DNA of 53,035 nucleotides from JBCBRD01 sp039819785 (lineage in GTDB: Bacteria; Pseudomonadota; Alphaproteobacteria; Rhizobiales; Hyphomicrobiaceae). Position 1 is the stretch's first letter. Each line of letters starts with the position of its first letter. Location of the stretch: positions 1 to 53,035 of the forward strand of contig JBCBRH010000033.1 of assembly GCA_039819785.1 (NCBI GenBank), given 5' to 3'. Below, one piece after another: positions 1 through 9,536 of this stretch. The notes below the pieces were generated by a model that worked only from the letters and a program-made list of their open reading frames with translations, searched no databases and was not told the origin of the DNA. The position numbers were made by a program, and so were the translations under genes.

Positions 1-518
1 TCAGCCATGAGTTTTGCACCTGTCGCTCGTGATGCCCCATCGGGCATACTACTTTGGATGACTGCTACCATAGACCAACCTTTCTCTAGTTGTCAGCTTA
101 ACGTTGTGAAAGACCAATTGGATTGCAGGTTATGGCAGGGATAAACGCTAAACACGGATGGATCTTCGCTGGTTCCCGCCAGTTCGAAACCAACGCAACG
201 GCCAGCATGGGCTGAACACAACTGTAACAAACGGGCTGTCTGGCCTGCGAACTGCCTCCGTCAAATCGCCCAGGGGGTGGGACGAACGGCTTGGAAGTGG
301 CGGTTTTCCAAGCGGTGTGCGATCCAAATCACCAGGTCGATGGGACTGAGACGTCATCATTTGTAGGACGCGACCGTGCACCACGCGTTTAGCTGAGCAC
401 GCAAGCAGGGCAAAAAAACTTACAAAACGCAGCGTTGCCGGCTCAGTGCTTTAACCAAGGCTTTAACCAAGACGGGCCGTTAACCAAGACCGGCCAAACA
501 ACCTGAACAAGGACGCCC
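1..518. other. Left-end non-coding stretch with TTAACCAAG repeats
   Basis: No convincing gene is visible. The short open frames on both strands here overlap each other and look like chance. Just before the antiporter gene there are three copies of TTAACCAAG at about 452, 465 and 481. They resemble TTAACC half-sites of the cell-cycle regulator CtrA, but the spacing (8 and 13 bases between TTAA cores) does not match the TTAA-N7-TTAA consensus. The promoter of the antiporter gene probably lies here. Confidence 0.4.
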
Positions 519-2333
519 ATGTCGGAAATGACACTCTTCGAGGTTGCCATTCTCTTATCAGCCATGGCGATCGCAGCCCCGCTTGCGCGCGTGCTCGGGA
601 TTGGTTCGGTGCTGGGTTACCTCATAGCCGGTGTTCTCATGGGGCCGCATGGACTGCTGCTGGCGTTTGGCGAACACGAAGCTGAAACGTTTTTGCACGC
701 AGCCGAATTCGGTGTCGTCCTGTTGCTCTTTCTCATCGGCCTGGAGCTGCGTCCCAAACGGCTTTGGTCCATGCGCAACGCCATCTTCGGCGCAGGCACA
801 CTACAGGTGTTCGGGTCTGGCCTGCTTCTCGGAGGGGTTGGAATTCTGGCAGGTCTGCCGCTCGGCCCAGCCATGTTTGCAGGGCTTGCACTTGCCCTGT
901 CGTCAACGGCCTTCGCCATCCAGGTTTTAGAAGAAAATGGCGAATTGCAAACACGCCACGGCCGGCTGGGGTTCGCCGTGCTGCTGTTTCAAGATCTCGC
1001 CGCCATCCCCTTGATCGCCCTGGCTCCCATCTTTGCTGTGACGGCCGCGGTGGCATCATCGGCAACCGACCCGATGGCCTTTGCAAAGCCGCTGGGGGCA
1101 ATCGTCCTGCTCGTCGTGGGCGGGTATTTCATATTGGATCGCGCGCTCCAGCTCATCGCACGCACCAAAGTGCGTGAAGCAATGACAGCAGCAGCCCTGC
1201 TGACCGTCGTTGGCGCAGCACTGCTGATGCAATCAGCCGGACTATCGGCATCCTTAGGCGCGTTCATCGCCGGTGCTTTGCTGGCCGAAAGCTCCTATCG
1301 CCATCAGCTCGAAGCAGACATCCAACCCTTCGAGGGGATGCTTCTTGGCCTATTCTTCACCGCCGTCGGCATGTCGCTTGATCTCACAATCCTGCTCAAT
1401 CAGACCGTTCTCGTACTCGCACTGACGTTTGTTCTCGTAGGCATCAAGGTCGCCGTGCTGTTTGGCATCGGACGCTTGCAGGGGTTGGCGAACCGCCCCG
1501 CGCGGCGTTTGGCGCTTTCTCTTAGCCAGGCTGGTGAATTCGGGTTCGTGCTGTTGACGGCAGCAGTCGGCGCCAGCGTGCTGGATCGCGAAACGTCGGC
1601 CTTCCTGGGCGTTGTCATCACCCTGTCAATGGCAACAACTCCGCTCATGCTCATGTTGGACAAAAAGCTGCTGCCTGAGACCAAGTCCGACACGAGCCGA
1701 TCGGACGAGATGCCCGACGAGGATGGGCACGTCGTAATCGCCGGGTTTGGACGCTACGGCCAGATCACAGCGCGCATTTTGCGGGCCAAAGGCATCCCGT
1801 TTACAGCACTGGACACCTCGGCCGAGCAGATCGCTTTTGTCGAAAAATTTGGCTCCAAGGCGTTCTTTGGAGACGCCAGCCGGCCCGAAATCCTGGAGGC
1901 CGCCCAGACTGGAAAGGCCCGGGCCTTCGTGCTGGCGATTGATGATGCCGAAGCCTCGCTGCGGACCGCAAGCTTCGTTCGCAAACGCTACCCTGACCTG
2001 CCGATTTTTGCTCGCGCCAGAAACCGCCGGCATGCACACGAACTGATGGACTTAGGCATCATGACCGTTGAGCGGGAAACCTTCCGCTCCGCTTTGACGA
2101 CCGCTGGCGATGTCTTGAAAAGCCTAGGCTATTCCAACGCGGCCACGGAACGCTCTTTGGAGATATTCAAGACCCACGATGAAAAGCGGTTGTCTGACGA
2201 CTACAAGTACGCAAGCGACCTTTCAAAGATCCAACAAAAGGCCCGCAGCGATGCACAGCAGCTCGCCGAATTGTTCCAGCAGGATGTCGCCCAGACGGAT
2301 ACCAAACAACCCGACGCCAAGTTGACGGACTAA
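519..2333 (+). CDS. KefB/KefC-type monovalent cation:proton antiporter
   Basis: This is a 604-residue inner-membrane antiporter of the CPA2 family, expected to exchange K+ or Na+ for H+. Residues 1-385 are hydrophobic and form about 12 membrane segments with the family's glycine-rich pattern (GSVLGYLIAG near the N-terminus). A cytosolic RCK/TrkA-N nucleotide-binding domain follows, with GFGRYGQ at about 409-415 and the acidic turn FFGDASRPEIL downstream. The last 60 residues are charged and probably extended. Length and domain order match KefB/KefC. No KefF/KefG quinone-oxidoreductase partner lies nearby, so glutathione-adduct gating is not supported by context. It starts at ATG 519 and is followed by a 182-base gap before tkt. 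Confidence 0.88.
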   Translation: MSEMTLFEVAILLSAMAIAAPLARVLGIGSVLGYLIAGVLMGPHGLLLAFGEHEAETFLHAAEFGVVLLLFLIGLELRPKRLWSMRNAIFGAGTLQVFGSGLLLGGVGILAGLPLGPAMFAGLALALSSTAFAIQVLEENGELQTRHGRLGFAVLLFQDLAAIPLIALAPIFAVTAAVASSATDPMAFAKPLGAIVLLVVGGYFILDRALQLIARTKVREAMTAAALLTVVGAALLMQSAGLSASLGAFIAGALLAESSYRHQLEADIQPFEGMLLGLFFTAVGMSLDLTILLNQTVLVLALTFVLVGIKVAVLFGIGRLQGLANRPARRLALSLSQAGEFGFVLLTAAVGASVLDRETSAFLGVVITLSMATTPLMLMLDKKLLPETKSDTSRSDEMPDEDGHVVIAGFGRYGQITARILRAKGIPFTALDTSAEQIAFVEKFGSKAFFGDASRPEILEAAQTGKARAFVLAIDDAEASLRTASFVRKRYPDLPIFARARNRRHAHELMDLGIMTVERETFRSALTTAGDVLKSLGYSNAATERSLEIFKTHDEKRLSDDYKYASDLSKIQQKARSDAQQLAELFQQDVAQTDTKQPDAKLTD

Positions 2334-2515
2334 TCCACCCCCAACTGCAATGGCGGCGTTTGCCGTATCCATCAACAATCCTCGTGTTTTTCAACGTCCT
2401 GCCATAGACGGCTTTGCCCCGCGTGGTTAAGAGTGCGCAAAACGGTCTGCCGCCGCTCAAGAACCACCCAAAAATGCGGCGCCGACAATAAATGGCTCAC
2501 TGAAAGGACCAGCAC

Positions 2516-4546
2516 ATGGCCGAGGCGCAACCCATCGCCGATCCAGGCACACCTGCCACCGGCGCAGCCCCAGCCCCTGATCTCACAACCATGGCGAATG
2601 CCATTCGCGCCCTGAGTATGGATGCAGTCCAGGCGGCAAACTCGGGTCACCCGGGGATGCCAATGGGCATGGCAGATGTTGCCACCGTCCTTTACACCGA
2701 GCACCTGCGGTTCGATGCAAGCGCTCCGGACTGGATCAACCGGGATCGGTTCGTGCTTTCAGCCGGCCACGGTTCAGCACTCCTCTATGCCCTGCTCTAC
2801 CTGACCGGCACGACCGGCATGTCAATTGATGACGTGAAGGCCTTCCGCCAGTTGGGCTCAAAAACGGCTGGCCACCCAGAATACGGGCACGCACCCGGCA
2901 TCGAAACAACGACAGGCCCGCTTGGCCAGGGCATCGCGAACGCGGTCGGCATGGCGCTGGGGGAACGGCTCCTGAACGCCCGTGCGGGTGGAGACCTGAT
3001 TGACTACCGCACCTATTGCATTGCCGGCGACGGTTGCCTGATGGAGGGCATTAGCCAGGAAGCGATCACGCTTGCAGGACACCTAAAACTTGGCCGGTTG
3101 ATCGTCCTGTTCGACGACAATTCCATTTCGATCGATGGTGACACCAGCCTGTCCACATCCGATGACCAGTTGGCACGCTTCAAGGCCGCCGGATGGAACA
3201 CCATCGCCGTTGACGGCCATGACAAAGCTGCCGTGTCTGACGCGATCACCAAAGCGAAATCAGACGAGAGCAAACCCTGGCTGATCGCGTGTAAGACGAT
3301 CATCGGCTATGGCTCGCCGAAGGTCGCTGGTACCGCCAAAGCCCACGGCGCTCCGCTTGGTGACGATGAAATTGCCATCACCCGGGAAAAGCTCGGCTGG
3401 CCTTATGGCCCGTTTGAAATTCCTGATGATGTGTTGTCGGCCTGGCGTGATGCGGGCAGCCGCGGTGCAGTTGAACATTCTGCCTGGGCAGCCCGGTTCA
3501 AAAACGCTTCGACCGAGATCAAAACGCTTCTTCAAAAGCCAGCAGCTGGCAACCAAGAGGCTGCGATTAAAAAAGCCATTCAGGCCGCTAAGTCCGAATT
3601 CAGAGCCGATGAAAAAAAGCGCGCCACCCGCGTCTGGTCGCAAATGACGCTTGAACATCTGACGCCCGTTCTGCCCAACCTGATCGGCGGGTCCGCTGAC
3701 CTGACGGGTTCGAACGGCACTATGACCAAACACCACACACCGGTCAGTGCGGGCAATTTCGCAGGCAACTACATCCACTATGGTGTACGTGAACATGGCA
3801 TGGCCGCCGCGATGAACGGCTTGGCGCTGTCGGAAAACCTAATCCCCTACGGCGGAACATTTATGGTCTTCACGGACTACTGCCGCCCGGCGATCCGCCT
3901 ATCTGCTTTGATGCAGCAGCGTGTGATCTATGTCATGACGCACGACTCGATCGGTTTGGGCGAAGACGGTCCGACCCACCAGCCCGTCGAACATCTGTCA
4001 GCGTTGCGCTGCATGCCCAACCTCAACGTCTTCCGCCCAGCCGACCCCATCGAGACGGCCGAATGCTGGGAACTGGCTTTGTTGGATGAGACGCGGCCGT
4101 CGATTCTGGCTTTGACCCGTCAGAGCGTGCCACTCCTTCGCCCTGACGCAGATGCCACAAACCTATGCGCAAAAGGCGCTTACGTGCTGCATGACGTCAC
4201 TGACCCGCGCCAAGTCACATTGCTGTCGTCCGGCTCCGAAACAGGGTTGGCCATCGAAGCCGCCAAGGCGCTGGGTGAAAGCGGTGTCGCCGCCGCTGTT
4301 GTCTCCGTACCGTCCATGGAACGCTTCGCGGACCAGCCAGCCGACTATCAAAACACCGTTCTGGGTGACGCGCCCCGCGTTGCAATCGAAGCTGGCACCC
4401 GCCAGTCCTGGGACCGCTGGCTGCGCCCGCAGGACACCTTCGTCGGCATGACCGGCTATGGTGCGTCTGGTCCGGCCCCTGAGCTTTACCAACATTTTGG
4501 ATTGACGCCGCAGCGCATTGCCGAAGTGGCCCGCTCCATGCTCTGA
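2516..4546 (+). CDS. tkt: Transketolase
   Basis: Transketolase (676 residues) moves two-carbon ketol units between sugar phosphates in the pentose phosphate and, where present, Calvin pathways, using thiamine diphosphate and a divalent metal. SGHPGMPMG is near residue 43, AGHGS near 84, and the diphosphate/metal motif GDGCLMEG at about 171. REHGM at about 424-428 carries the catalytic glutamate that protonates the cofactor. The pyrimidine domain and C-terminal domain are complete. The start ATG 2516 has AAAGGA about 8 bases upstream. About 25 Ala/Pro-rich residues precede the core. The next gene is pgk, 69 bases downstream. In many Rhizobiales a gap gene sits between these two, and it is absent here. 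Confidence 0.96.
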   Translation: MAEAQPIADPGTPATGAAPAPDLTTMANAIRALSMDAVQAANSGHPGMPMGMADVATVLYTEHLRFDASAPDWINRDRFVLSAGHGSALLYALLYLTGTTGMSIDDVKAFRQLGSKTAGHPEYGHAPGIETTTGPLGQGIANAVGMALGERLLNARAGGDLIDYRTYCIAGDGCLMEGISQEAITLAGHLKLGRLIVLFDDNSISIDGDTSLSTSDDQLARFKAAGWNTIAVDGHDKAAVSDAITKAKSDESKPWLIACKTIIGYGSPKVAGTAKAHGAPLGDDEIAITREKLGWPYGPFEIPDDVLSAWRDAGSRGAVEHSAWAARFKNASTEIKTLLQKPAAGNQEAAIKKAIQAAKSEFRADEKKRATRVWSQMTLEHLTPVLPNLIGGSADLTGSNGTMTKHHTPVSAGNFAGNYIHYGVREHGMAAAMNGLALSENLIPYGGTFMVFTDYCRPAIRLSALMQQRVIYVMTHDSIGLGEDGPTHQPVEHLSALRCMPNLNVFRPADPIETAECWELALLDETRPSILALTRQSVPLLRPDADATNLCAKGAYVLHDVTDPRQVTLLSSGSETGLAIEAAKALGESGVAAAVVSVPSMERFADQPADYQNTVLGDAPRVAIEAGTRQSWDRWLRPQDTFVGMTGYGASGPAPELYQHFGLTPQRIAEVARSML

Positions 4547-4615
4547 GATCGGTCCACGGATCGGCTGACAGCGGTCAGTTGGTAACCACACGAATGTTGT
4601 GAAGGAACGGCGACG

Positions 4616-5851
4616 GTGAATTTCGAAGGGTTACGCACGACACAAGGCGTCGATGTTTCTGGAAAACGCGTTCTGGTGCGGGTCGACTTCAATGTACCCA
4701 TCCGGGACGGCATAGTAACGGACGCGACCCGCATCAATCGCGTCGCGCCTTGCCTGTTGGACCTTGCATCCCGTGGGGCACGCGTGATCGTCCTGTCCCA
4801 CTTCGGCCGTCCAAAGGGGCAGCGAAACGCCGAATTTACACTCCAACCCGTCGCCGAGAAGATGGTGGAAGTGCTGCGCCAGCCCGTCGCCTTCGCCACC
4901 GACTGTATCGGGCCGGACGCCAAAGCCGTCATCGACAACCTCCAGCCTGGCCAATTCGCACTGCTTGAAAATCTGCGCTTCCACGCAGGTGAGGAAAAAG
5001 ACGATGCGGCCTTCACCAAGGCTTTAGCGGAAAACGGCGACATCTATGTCGGTGAAGCCTTTTCCAGTTCACACCGCGCGCATGCCTCGACGCACGCCAT
5101 TACCGAACACCTGCCATCTTACGCAGGGCCATTGATGATGGAGGAAATCACAGCCCTTCGCCGTGCCCTGGAAGAACCTGAACGCCCAACGGTGGCCGTG
5201 GTCGGCGGCGCAAAGGTTTCAACAAAGATCCCGATCCTGACCAACCTGGTCGAAAAGGTCGACAACCTGATCATCGGTGGCGGGATGGCAAACACGTTCT
5301 TGCAAGCACAAGGCATCGAAGTTGGCCGGTCATTGTCCGAGCCCGACTTTGCCCAGACGGCCCGTGACATTATCGAAAAAGCGAAAGCGCAGAACTGCAC
5401 AATCCTCCTGCCAGACGACATCGTCGTGGCGCGCGAATTCAAGGTCGGGGCAGCCTCTCAGGCCGTACCCGTCGATCAATGCCCTGCAGACAGCATGATC
5501 CTCGACGTCGGCCCGGTCACGGTTGCCAATCTGACCAAAGCGATCGCTGCCTGCAAGACACTGCTTTGGAATGGCCCGCTGGGCGCGTTCGAAATCAGCC
5601 CGTTCGGCACCGGCACATTTGCGTTGGCACAGGAAGCCGCAGCGTTATCGCGCGCTGGCAAACTGGTGTCGGTCGCAGGTGGCGGAGACACGGTCGCAGC
5701 CCTGAACGCATCCGGTCCAACCGTAACGAAAGATTTTACCTACGTGTCGACGGCGGGCGGCGCGTTTCTGGAATGGCTGGAAGGTAGAGAGTTGCCAGGC
5801 GTCACAGCGCTTGCCCGTGCGCACGCACCCTCCACGACATCATCATTGTGA
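4616..5851 (+). CDS. pgk: Phosphoglycerate kinase
   Basis: Phosphoglycerate kinase transfers phosphate between 1,3-bisphosphoglycerate and ADP in glycolysis, or the reverse in gluconeogenesis. The 411-residue protein has the N-domain substrate signature VDFNVPIRDG and LSHFGRPKG, the hinge-region GGAKVSTKI at about 196, and the nucleotide-binding GGGDTVAAL at about 355. The helix usually read as DAFxxxHRAHAST is EAFSSSHRAHAST here, a conservative Asp-to-Glu change. It starts with GTG (4616) after GAAGGAACGG, which suits a Shine-Dalgarno site. The stop overlaps the GTG of the next gene by 4 bases (GTGA), so translation of the two is probably coupled. Confidence 0.96.
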   Translation: MNFEGLRTTQGVDVSGKRVLVRVDFNVPIRDGIVTDATRINRVAPCLLDLASRGARVIVLSHFGRPKGQRNAEFTLQPVAEKMVEVLRQPVAFATDCIGPDAKAVIDNLQPGQFALLENLRFHAGEEKDDAAFTKALAENGDIYVGEAFSSSHRAHASTHAITEHLPSYAGPLMMEEITALRRALEEPERPTVAVVGGAKVSTKIPILTNLVEKVDNLIIGGGMANTFLQAQGIEVGRSLSEPDFAQTARDIIEKAKAQNCTILLPDDIVVAREFKVGAASQAVPVDQCPADSMILDVGPVTVANLTKAIAACKTLLWNGPLGAFEISPFGTGTFALAQEAAALSRAGKLVSVAGGGDTVAALNASGPTVTKDFTYVSTAGGAFLEWLEGRELPGVTALARAHAPSTTSSL

Positions 5852-6579
5852 ACAAGAAAAGCCGCCACATCTCACCACATGATGCACCTGCCATTCTGTT
5901 CGATCTTGATGGAACGCTGATCGATTCCGTTCCTGACATTGCAGCGGCTTTGAACAAGGTCCTCCAAGGCATTGGCCGCCCCGGCTTCACCAACGCCGCG
6001 GTGGCCACTCTGGTCGGGGATGGCGCGCGAACGCTCGTCGCAAGGGCATTAGAGATGTCGCAGCCAAACGACATACCAGCCTTTGACGGAACGACAACCG
6101 ATGCACTCTACCAGGACTTCATCGCCCACTATGATGCCGCACCCTGTAATCAAACCGTCCTGTACCCAAACGCACTCCGGTGTCTGGTTGCGCTTCGCAA
6201 ACAGGGCGGCAAGCTCGCGATCGTGACCAACAAGCCTGAAGAACTCACGCAACGCATCATGAAGGAATTGTCGTTGGCACAGCTCTTCGAGGTGATCGTT
6301 GGCGCGAGCGATGCGCGGCCCTTGAAGCCGGACCCGGCAATGCTCGATTACGCCATCCAGGCGATGGAATGCAAAACCGCCAACGCGGTTTTTATCGGCG
6401 ACAGCGGCGCGGACGTGAAGGCTGCGCGCGCGGCCCAGATCCCTGTGGTCCTGTTGACCCACGGGTATATGAACGCCGACCCATCACTTCTAAATGCTGA
6501 TGCGACGTTGGATGGCTTTGACCAATTGGTCGGCGCTTTGCAGACGATTTTGCCGAAAAGAACGGGCTGGCAGGCTTAA
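5848..6579 (+). CDS. gph: Phosphoglycolate phosphatase (HAD family)
   Basis: This 243-residue HAD-superfamily phosphatase probably dephosphorylates 2-phosphoglycolate formed by Rubisco oxygenation or DNA repair. Motif I is FDLDGTLIDS with nucleophile Asp19 and acid/base Asp21. Motif II is the Thr in VTNKPEE, and motifs III/IV are LKPDP and GDSGADVKAAR. A helical cap lies between motifs I and II. The GTG start overlaps the pgk stop (GTGA), so it is the third gene of a tkt-pgk-gph unit. Linkage to pgk/tkt recalls cbbZ in Calvin-cycle operons, but no Rubisco gene is in view. Related HAD phosphatases can act on other sugar phosphates, so substrate specificity is inferred. Confidence 0.85.
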   Translation: MNKKSRHISPHDAPAILFDLDGTLIDSVPDIAAALNKVLQGIGRPGFTNAAVATLVGDGARTLVARALEMSQPNDIPAFDGTTTDALYQDFIAHYDAAPCNQTVLYPNALRCLVALRKQGGKLAIVTNKPEELTQRIMKELSLAQLFEVIVGASDARPLKPDPAMLDYAIQAMECKTANAVFIGDSGADVKAARAAQIPVVLLTHGYMNADPSLLNADATLDGFDQLVGALQTILPKRTGWQA

Positions 6580-6843
6580 ATCCCGCCATATGCCAGAAAC
6601 TTGAGGCGCGCGTGATCAGGGCCCATTCATCTGTCAGATGCTAACGTATCTGAAATATATGTGGGCTTTACAATGCGTTAGGTTTGTCTGAGAGGTCTGA
6701 ATTCCCGTGGTGCGGCAACCCGCATGTCACGGTAGCGGCTAGATGGGTCGTCCGGCGTCTGGCGCGAACACAAAGCGCACGATATAGCCGGTGGAAAGCC
6801 CGCTGGGATGCGGCAGCGATGAAGTGAGAGCGAGCCAGACGAT

Positions 6844-7641
6844 ATGATGGACGTGCATATCTACTTCGGTGTGGGCCTGGCCGGACTTGCCAGTTTCCTG
6901 AGCCCGTGCGTCCTGCCCCTTGTGCCGCCCTATCTGGGTTATCTAGGCGGCACCAGCATCGATCAAATGACGTCTGAAAAAGGTCTTGAGAACGCAGTCT
7001 GGCGCAAGGTCGTGCTTGCATCCATCTGCTTTGTATTGGGGTTTACAACTGTATTTGTTGCCCTCGGCGCAGGGGCGTCCATGGCCGGACAGTTCATCCA
7101 GACCTACAAGTCAGAGATGTCGATGGTCGCAGGCGTTGTGATCATACTGTTCGGGCTTCATTTCCTGGGCGTTCTGAGGATCCCGCTGCTCTACACAGAA
7201 GCGCGGTATCAAGCCGATATGCCAGGAGCGAGTTTCCTCGGCGCCTACGTGATCGGTTTGGCGTTCGCATTTGGATGGACACCGTGTGTCGGACCGATCC
7301 TGGCAACCGTCCTTGCACTCGCCGCAGACCAGGCCAGCTTGTCATCCGGGGTTAGTCTCCTGCTCGTCTATTCGCTCGGACTGGGCATCCCGTTTATCCT
7401 TGCAGCGATTGCCATCCGGCCGTTCCTGACATTCCTGACGAAGTTCAAAAGACACCTGGGAACCATGGAAAAGATCATGGGTCTCATCCTCGTTATTACG
7501 GGCATCTTATTCCTATCCGGGTCGATCAACTGGTTTGGCCAGTGGTTGCTTGAGACATTCCCACTGCTGGGAGACGTCGAAGCCTGGATGACACCTGATA
7601 GCCTGCAAGACGACATCATGCGCCAAGGGGCAGGCCGCTGA
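6844..7641 (+). CDS. ccdA: Cytochrome c biogenesis / thiol-disulfide transporter CcdA
   Basis: CcdA (265 residues, about six membrane segments) carries reducing equivalents from cytosolic thioredoxin across the inner membrane to periplasmic thioredoxin-like proteins, supporting cytochrome c maturation. The two redox cysteines are in the expected settings: LSPCVLPLVPPYLGYLGG with Cys at about 22, and GWTPCVGPILA with Cys at about 148. It is the short CcdA form without the periplasmic domains of DsbD. ATG 6844 directly follows an ATATG; an alternative Met lies one codon downstream. The stop is two bases from the GTG of thiD, so the two genes are almost certainly co-transcribed. No ccm genes are in the window. 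Confidence 0.9.
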   Translation: MMDVHIYFGVGLAGLASFLSPCVLPLVPPYLGYLGGTSIDQMTSEKGLENAVWRKVVLASICFVLGFTTVFVALGAGASMAGQFIQTYKSEMSMVAGVVIILFGLHFLGVLRIPLLYTEARYQADMPGASFLGAYVIGLAFAFGWTPCVGPILATVLALAADQASLSSGVSLLLVYSLGLGIPFILAAIAIRPFLTFLTKFKRHLGTMEKIMGLILVITGILFLSGSINWFGQWLLETFPLLGDVEAWMTPDSLQDDIMRQGAGR

Positions 7642-7643
7642 CC

Positions 7644-8561
7644 GTGACGCGAGCAGTCGCTTTGACCATTGCCGGGTCGGACAGTTCCGGTGGGGCTGGC
7701 ATCCAGGCGGACTTGAAGACATTCTCAGCCCTTGGGGTCTACGGCGCGAGCGTTATCACGGCGCTGACAGCCCAAAATACAACGGGCGTTTCAGACATTC
7801 ACATCCCGCCGGTCCCGTTTCTGACCGCGCAACTGACTGCCGTCACGAGCGATCTGACCGTTCTGGCGACGAAAACTGGAATGCTTCCCACGGCAGAGGC
7901 CGTCAACGCAGTGGCAAGCCATGCAGCCGCCCATCCTGGAAGCCTTGGCGCGCTCATTGTCGACCCCGTGATCGTCGCAACCAGCGGCGACCGTCTGGTG
8001 AGCGAGGACGCCGTCGCCTGCCTCAAGGCATCGCTGCTGCCGCGCACGGATCTCTTGACCCCCAACATCGCCGAAGCCGCAATGCTCTTGGGTGAAGACC
8101 GCGAGGCCGAAACGGATGCAGCCAGGATTGCCCAGGGGCAGCGCTTACTAAAGCTTGGCTGCGCGGCAGTGCTCATGAAAGGTGGGCACGCAGGGTCGAA
8201 AGAGGCCACCGACATTCTCATCACGCCGACGTTCACGCATATGTTCTCCGTCCAACGGGTCCAGACCAGAAATACCCATGGCACAGGATGCACACTATCT
8301 GCGGCCATCACCGCTGAACTGGCAAAAACCATCCATGAAACGAACATCCCGGCTCAAACACCTACGGCAGCAGAGATGGCTGATCAGTCAGCAGATACCG
8401 TTGGTCCGACCAGAGGCACTCAGCCTCTCGACCAGACACAGCTGATCTCCGTCATTTCCACGGCCAAGTCCTATTTGACCCAGGCATTGAAAGCGGGTGC
8501 CGAGATGCGCTTCGGTGAAGGCTCTGGTCCAGTCGACCATCTGGCGCGGTGGCAACCATAA
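7644..8561 (+). CDS. thiD: Hydroxymethylpyrimidine/phosphomethylpyrimidine kinase
   Basis: ThiD phosphorylates hydroxymethylpyrimidine and then its monophosphate to give HMP-PP for thiamine synthesis. The N-terminal AGSDSSGGAGIQAD signature (from about residue 10) and the anion-hole motif HGTGCTLS (about 212-219) are intact. At 305 residues it is some 35-40 longer than usual ThiD. The extra length is a polar segment at about 228-265, between the GTGC helix and the final helix, rich in Thr, Gln, Ala and Asp. The GTG start is 2 bases after the ccdA stop, and no other in-frame start fits the conserved N-terminus. I see no thiamine riboswitch upstream of the pair. Confidence 0.92.
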   Translation: MTRAVALTIAGSDSSGGAGIQADLKTFSALGVYGASVITALTAQNTTGVSDIHIPPVPFLTAQLTAVTSDLTVLATKTGMLPTAEAVNAVASHAAAHPGSLGALIVDPVIVATSGDRLVSEDAVACLKASLLPRTDLLTPNIAEAAMLLGEDREAETDAARIAQGQRLLKLGCAAVLMKGGHAGSKEATDILITPTFTHMFSVQRVQTRNTHGTGCTLSAAITAELAKTIHETNIPAQTPTAAEMADQSADTVGPTRGTQPLDQTQLISVISTAKSYLTQALKAGAEMRFGEGSGPVDHLARWQP

Positions 8562-8801
8562 TGTGCCGACCTGACACCATGTCCGAGCCCCAAACATCTG
8601 GCATCCTGGCATAATGTGGCTCGGTTGCCGTGTTCGCCTGCGAAAAACCACCATGATGATAGACCGCACTTGGCACCCTGGATCAGGGTTTGCTACGCAA
8701 CACAGTGACCCTTGCGTCAAGCCAACGGCTTATCAGGGGTAAAACTGAGGAGGCTGTGGGTTTTGGTGCCGCTTAAGTCCGCGATCTGGGAGTTTGAATT
8801 C

Positions 8802-9320
8802 ATGTTCCGTGGTGTTTGCAATCAGGTTTTGGGGACCAGAAGATCTGCAGCGCGGCTGTTCGGAGCAGCGCTTTCCCTCGCCCTGGTTCTGCTGGTAGCC
8901 CCAGTCGTGCACGCGTCGCCAGTGACAGACCTAGCTGGGCGCTGGTCCGGTTGGGGCACGGTCAACATGACCAATGGCACCAAGGAGCGGGTAAAATGCG
9001 TGTCCACATTCTTCATTGAGAATGGCGAAAGCAGCGTCCGGCAAAACCTGCGCTGCGCCAGTTCAGCCTACAAGATTGATGTCCGCTCAGACCTCAATGT
9101 GAAGGGCAAAGCCATCACGGGCACGTGGGAAGAGCGCAATCACAACAATTCCGGTCAGATTACCGGCAGGCTTTCCGGATCAACATTCAGGCTGGCCATT
9201 AGCGGACCTGTGCTGAACGCGAAAATGACGCTCAATGCAAGCCGCTGTAAAATGAACATCAACATCACACCGGTTGATTTCAACGTTGAGCGTATCGCCA
9301 TCGGCATGCGGAAGTGCTGA
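8802..9320 (+). CDS. Secreted protein of unknown function
   Basis: I do not recognise a named family. ATG 8802 gives 172 residues that begin with a basic stretch, a hydrophobic core (about residues 18-38) and VHASP, a good signal peptidase I site. An upstream start at 8712 in the same frame would bury the signal. The mature part is small and looks all-beta, with the repeated pattern LAGRWSGWG, ITGTWEER and ITGRLSG, and four cysteines that could pair in the periplasm. Similar LAGRWSG proteins are common and uncharacterised in Rhizobiales, as I recall. A very strong terminator sits about 220 bases past the stop. Confidence 0.7.
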   Translation: MFRGVCNQVLGTRRSAARLFGAALSLALVLLVAPVVHASPVTDLAGRWSGWGTVNMTNGTKERVKCVSTFFIENGESSVRQNLRCASSAYKIDVRSDLNVKGKAITGTWEERNHNNSGQITGRLSGSTFRLAISGPVLNAKMTLNASRCKMNINITPVDFNVERIAIGMRKC

Positions 9321-9536
9321 TCCACCGGCGAGTGTGGCAATGTGATGCAATTCTGCCAGTGCGCTTGTGGCGCATTTGATACGGCCCAACGCGAACGCTG
9401 TGATCACTGGTGTTTTCCATTGCGCGGCCGGATCGAAAATGAGACTTAAACATCACGAGCGGATCGTTCGCTCAAACCAAAGCCTCGGGGGACGTGTCGA
9501 TCGGGTGTCACAGCACCTCTTTCAGGTCGGCGAATT
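9321..9536 (+). other. Gap before a strong terminator, possible 3' UTR or small RNA
   Basis: There is no supportable gene between the secreted protein and the terminator at 9537. The 86-codon open frame from 9367 runs straight through the terminator hairpin and is best read as chance. The stretch is either a long 3' UTR or a separate short transcript ended by that terminator. Confidence 0.3.

Noticed and set aside
2516..6579. Full Calvin-cycle (cbb) operon
   Set aside because: Only tkt, pgk and gph are present, with no Rubisco, phosphoribulokinase or CbbR regulator gene, so autotrophy is not supported.
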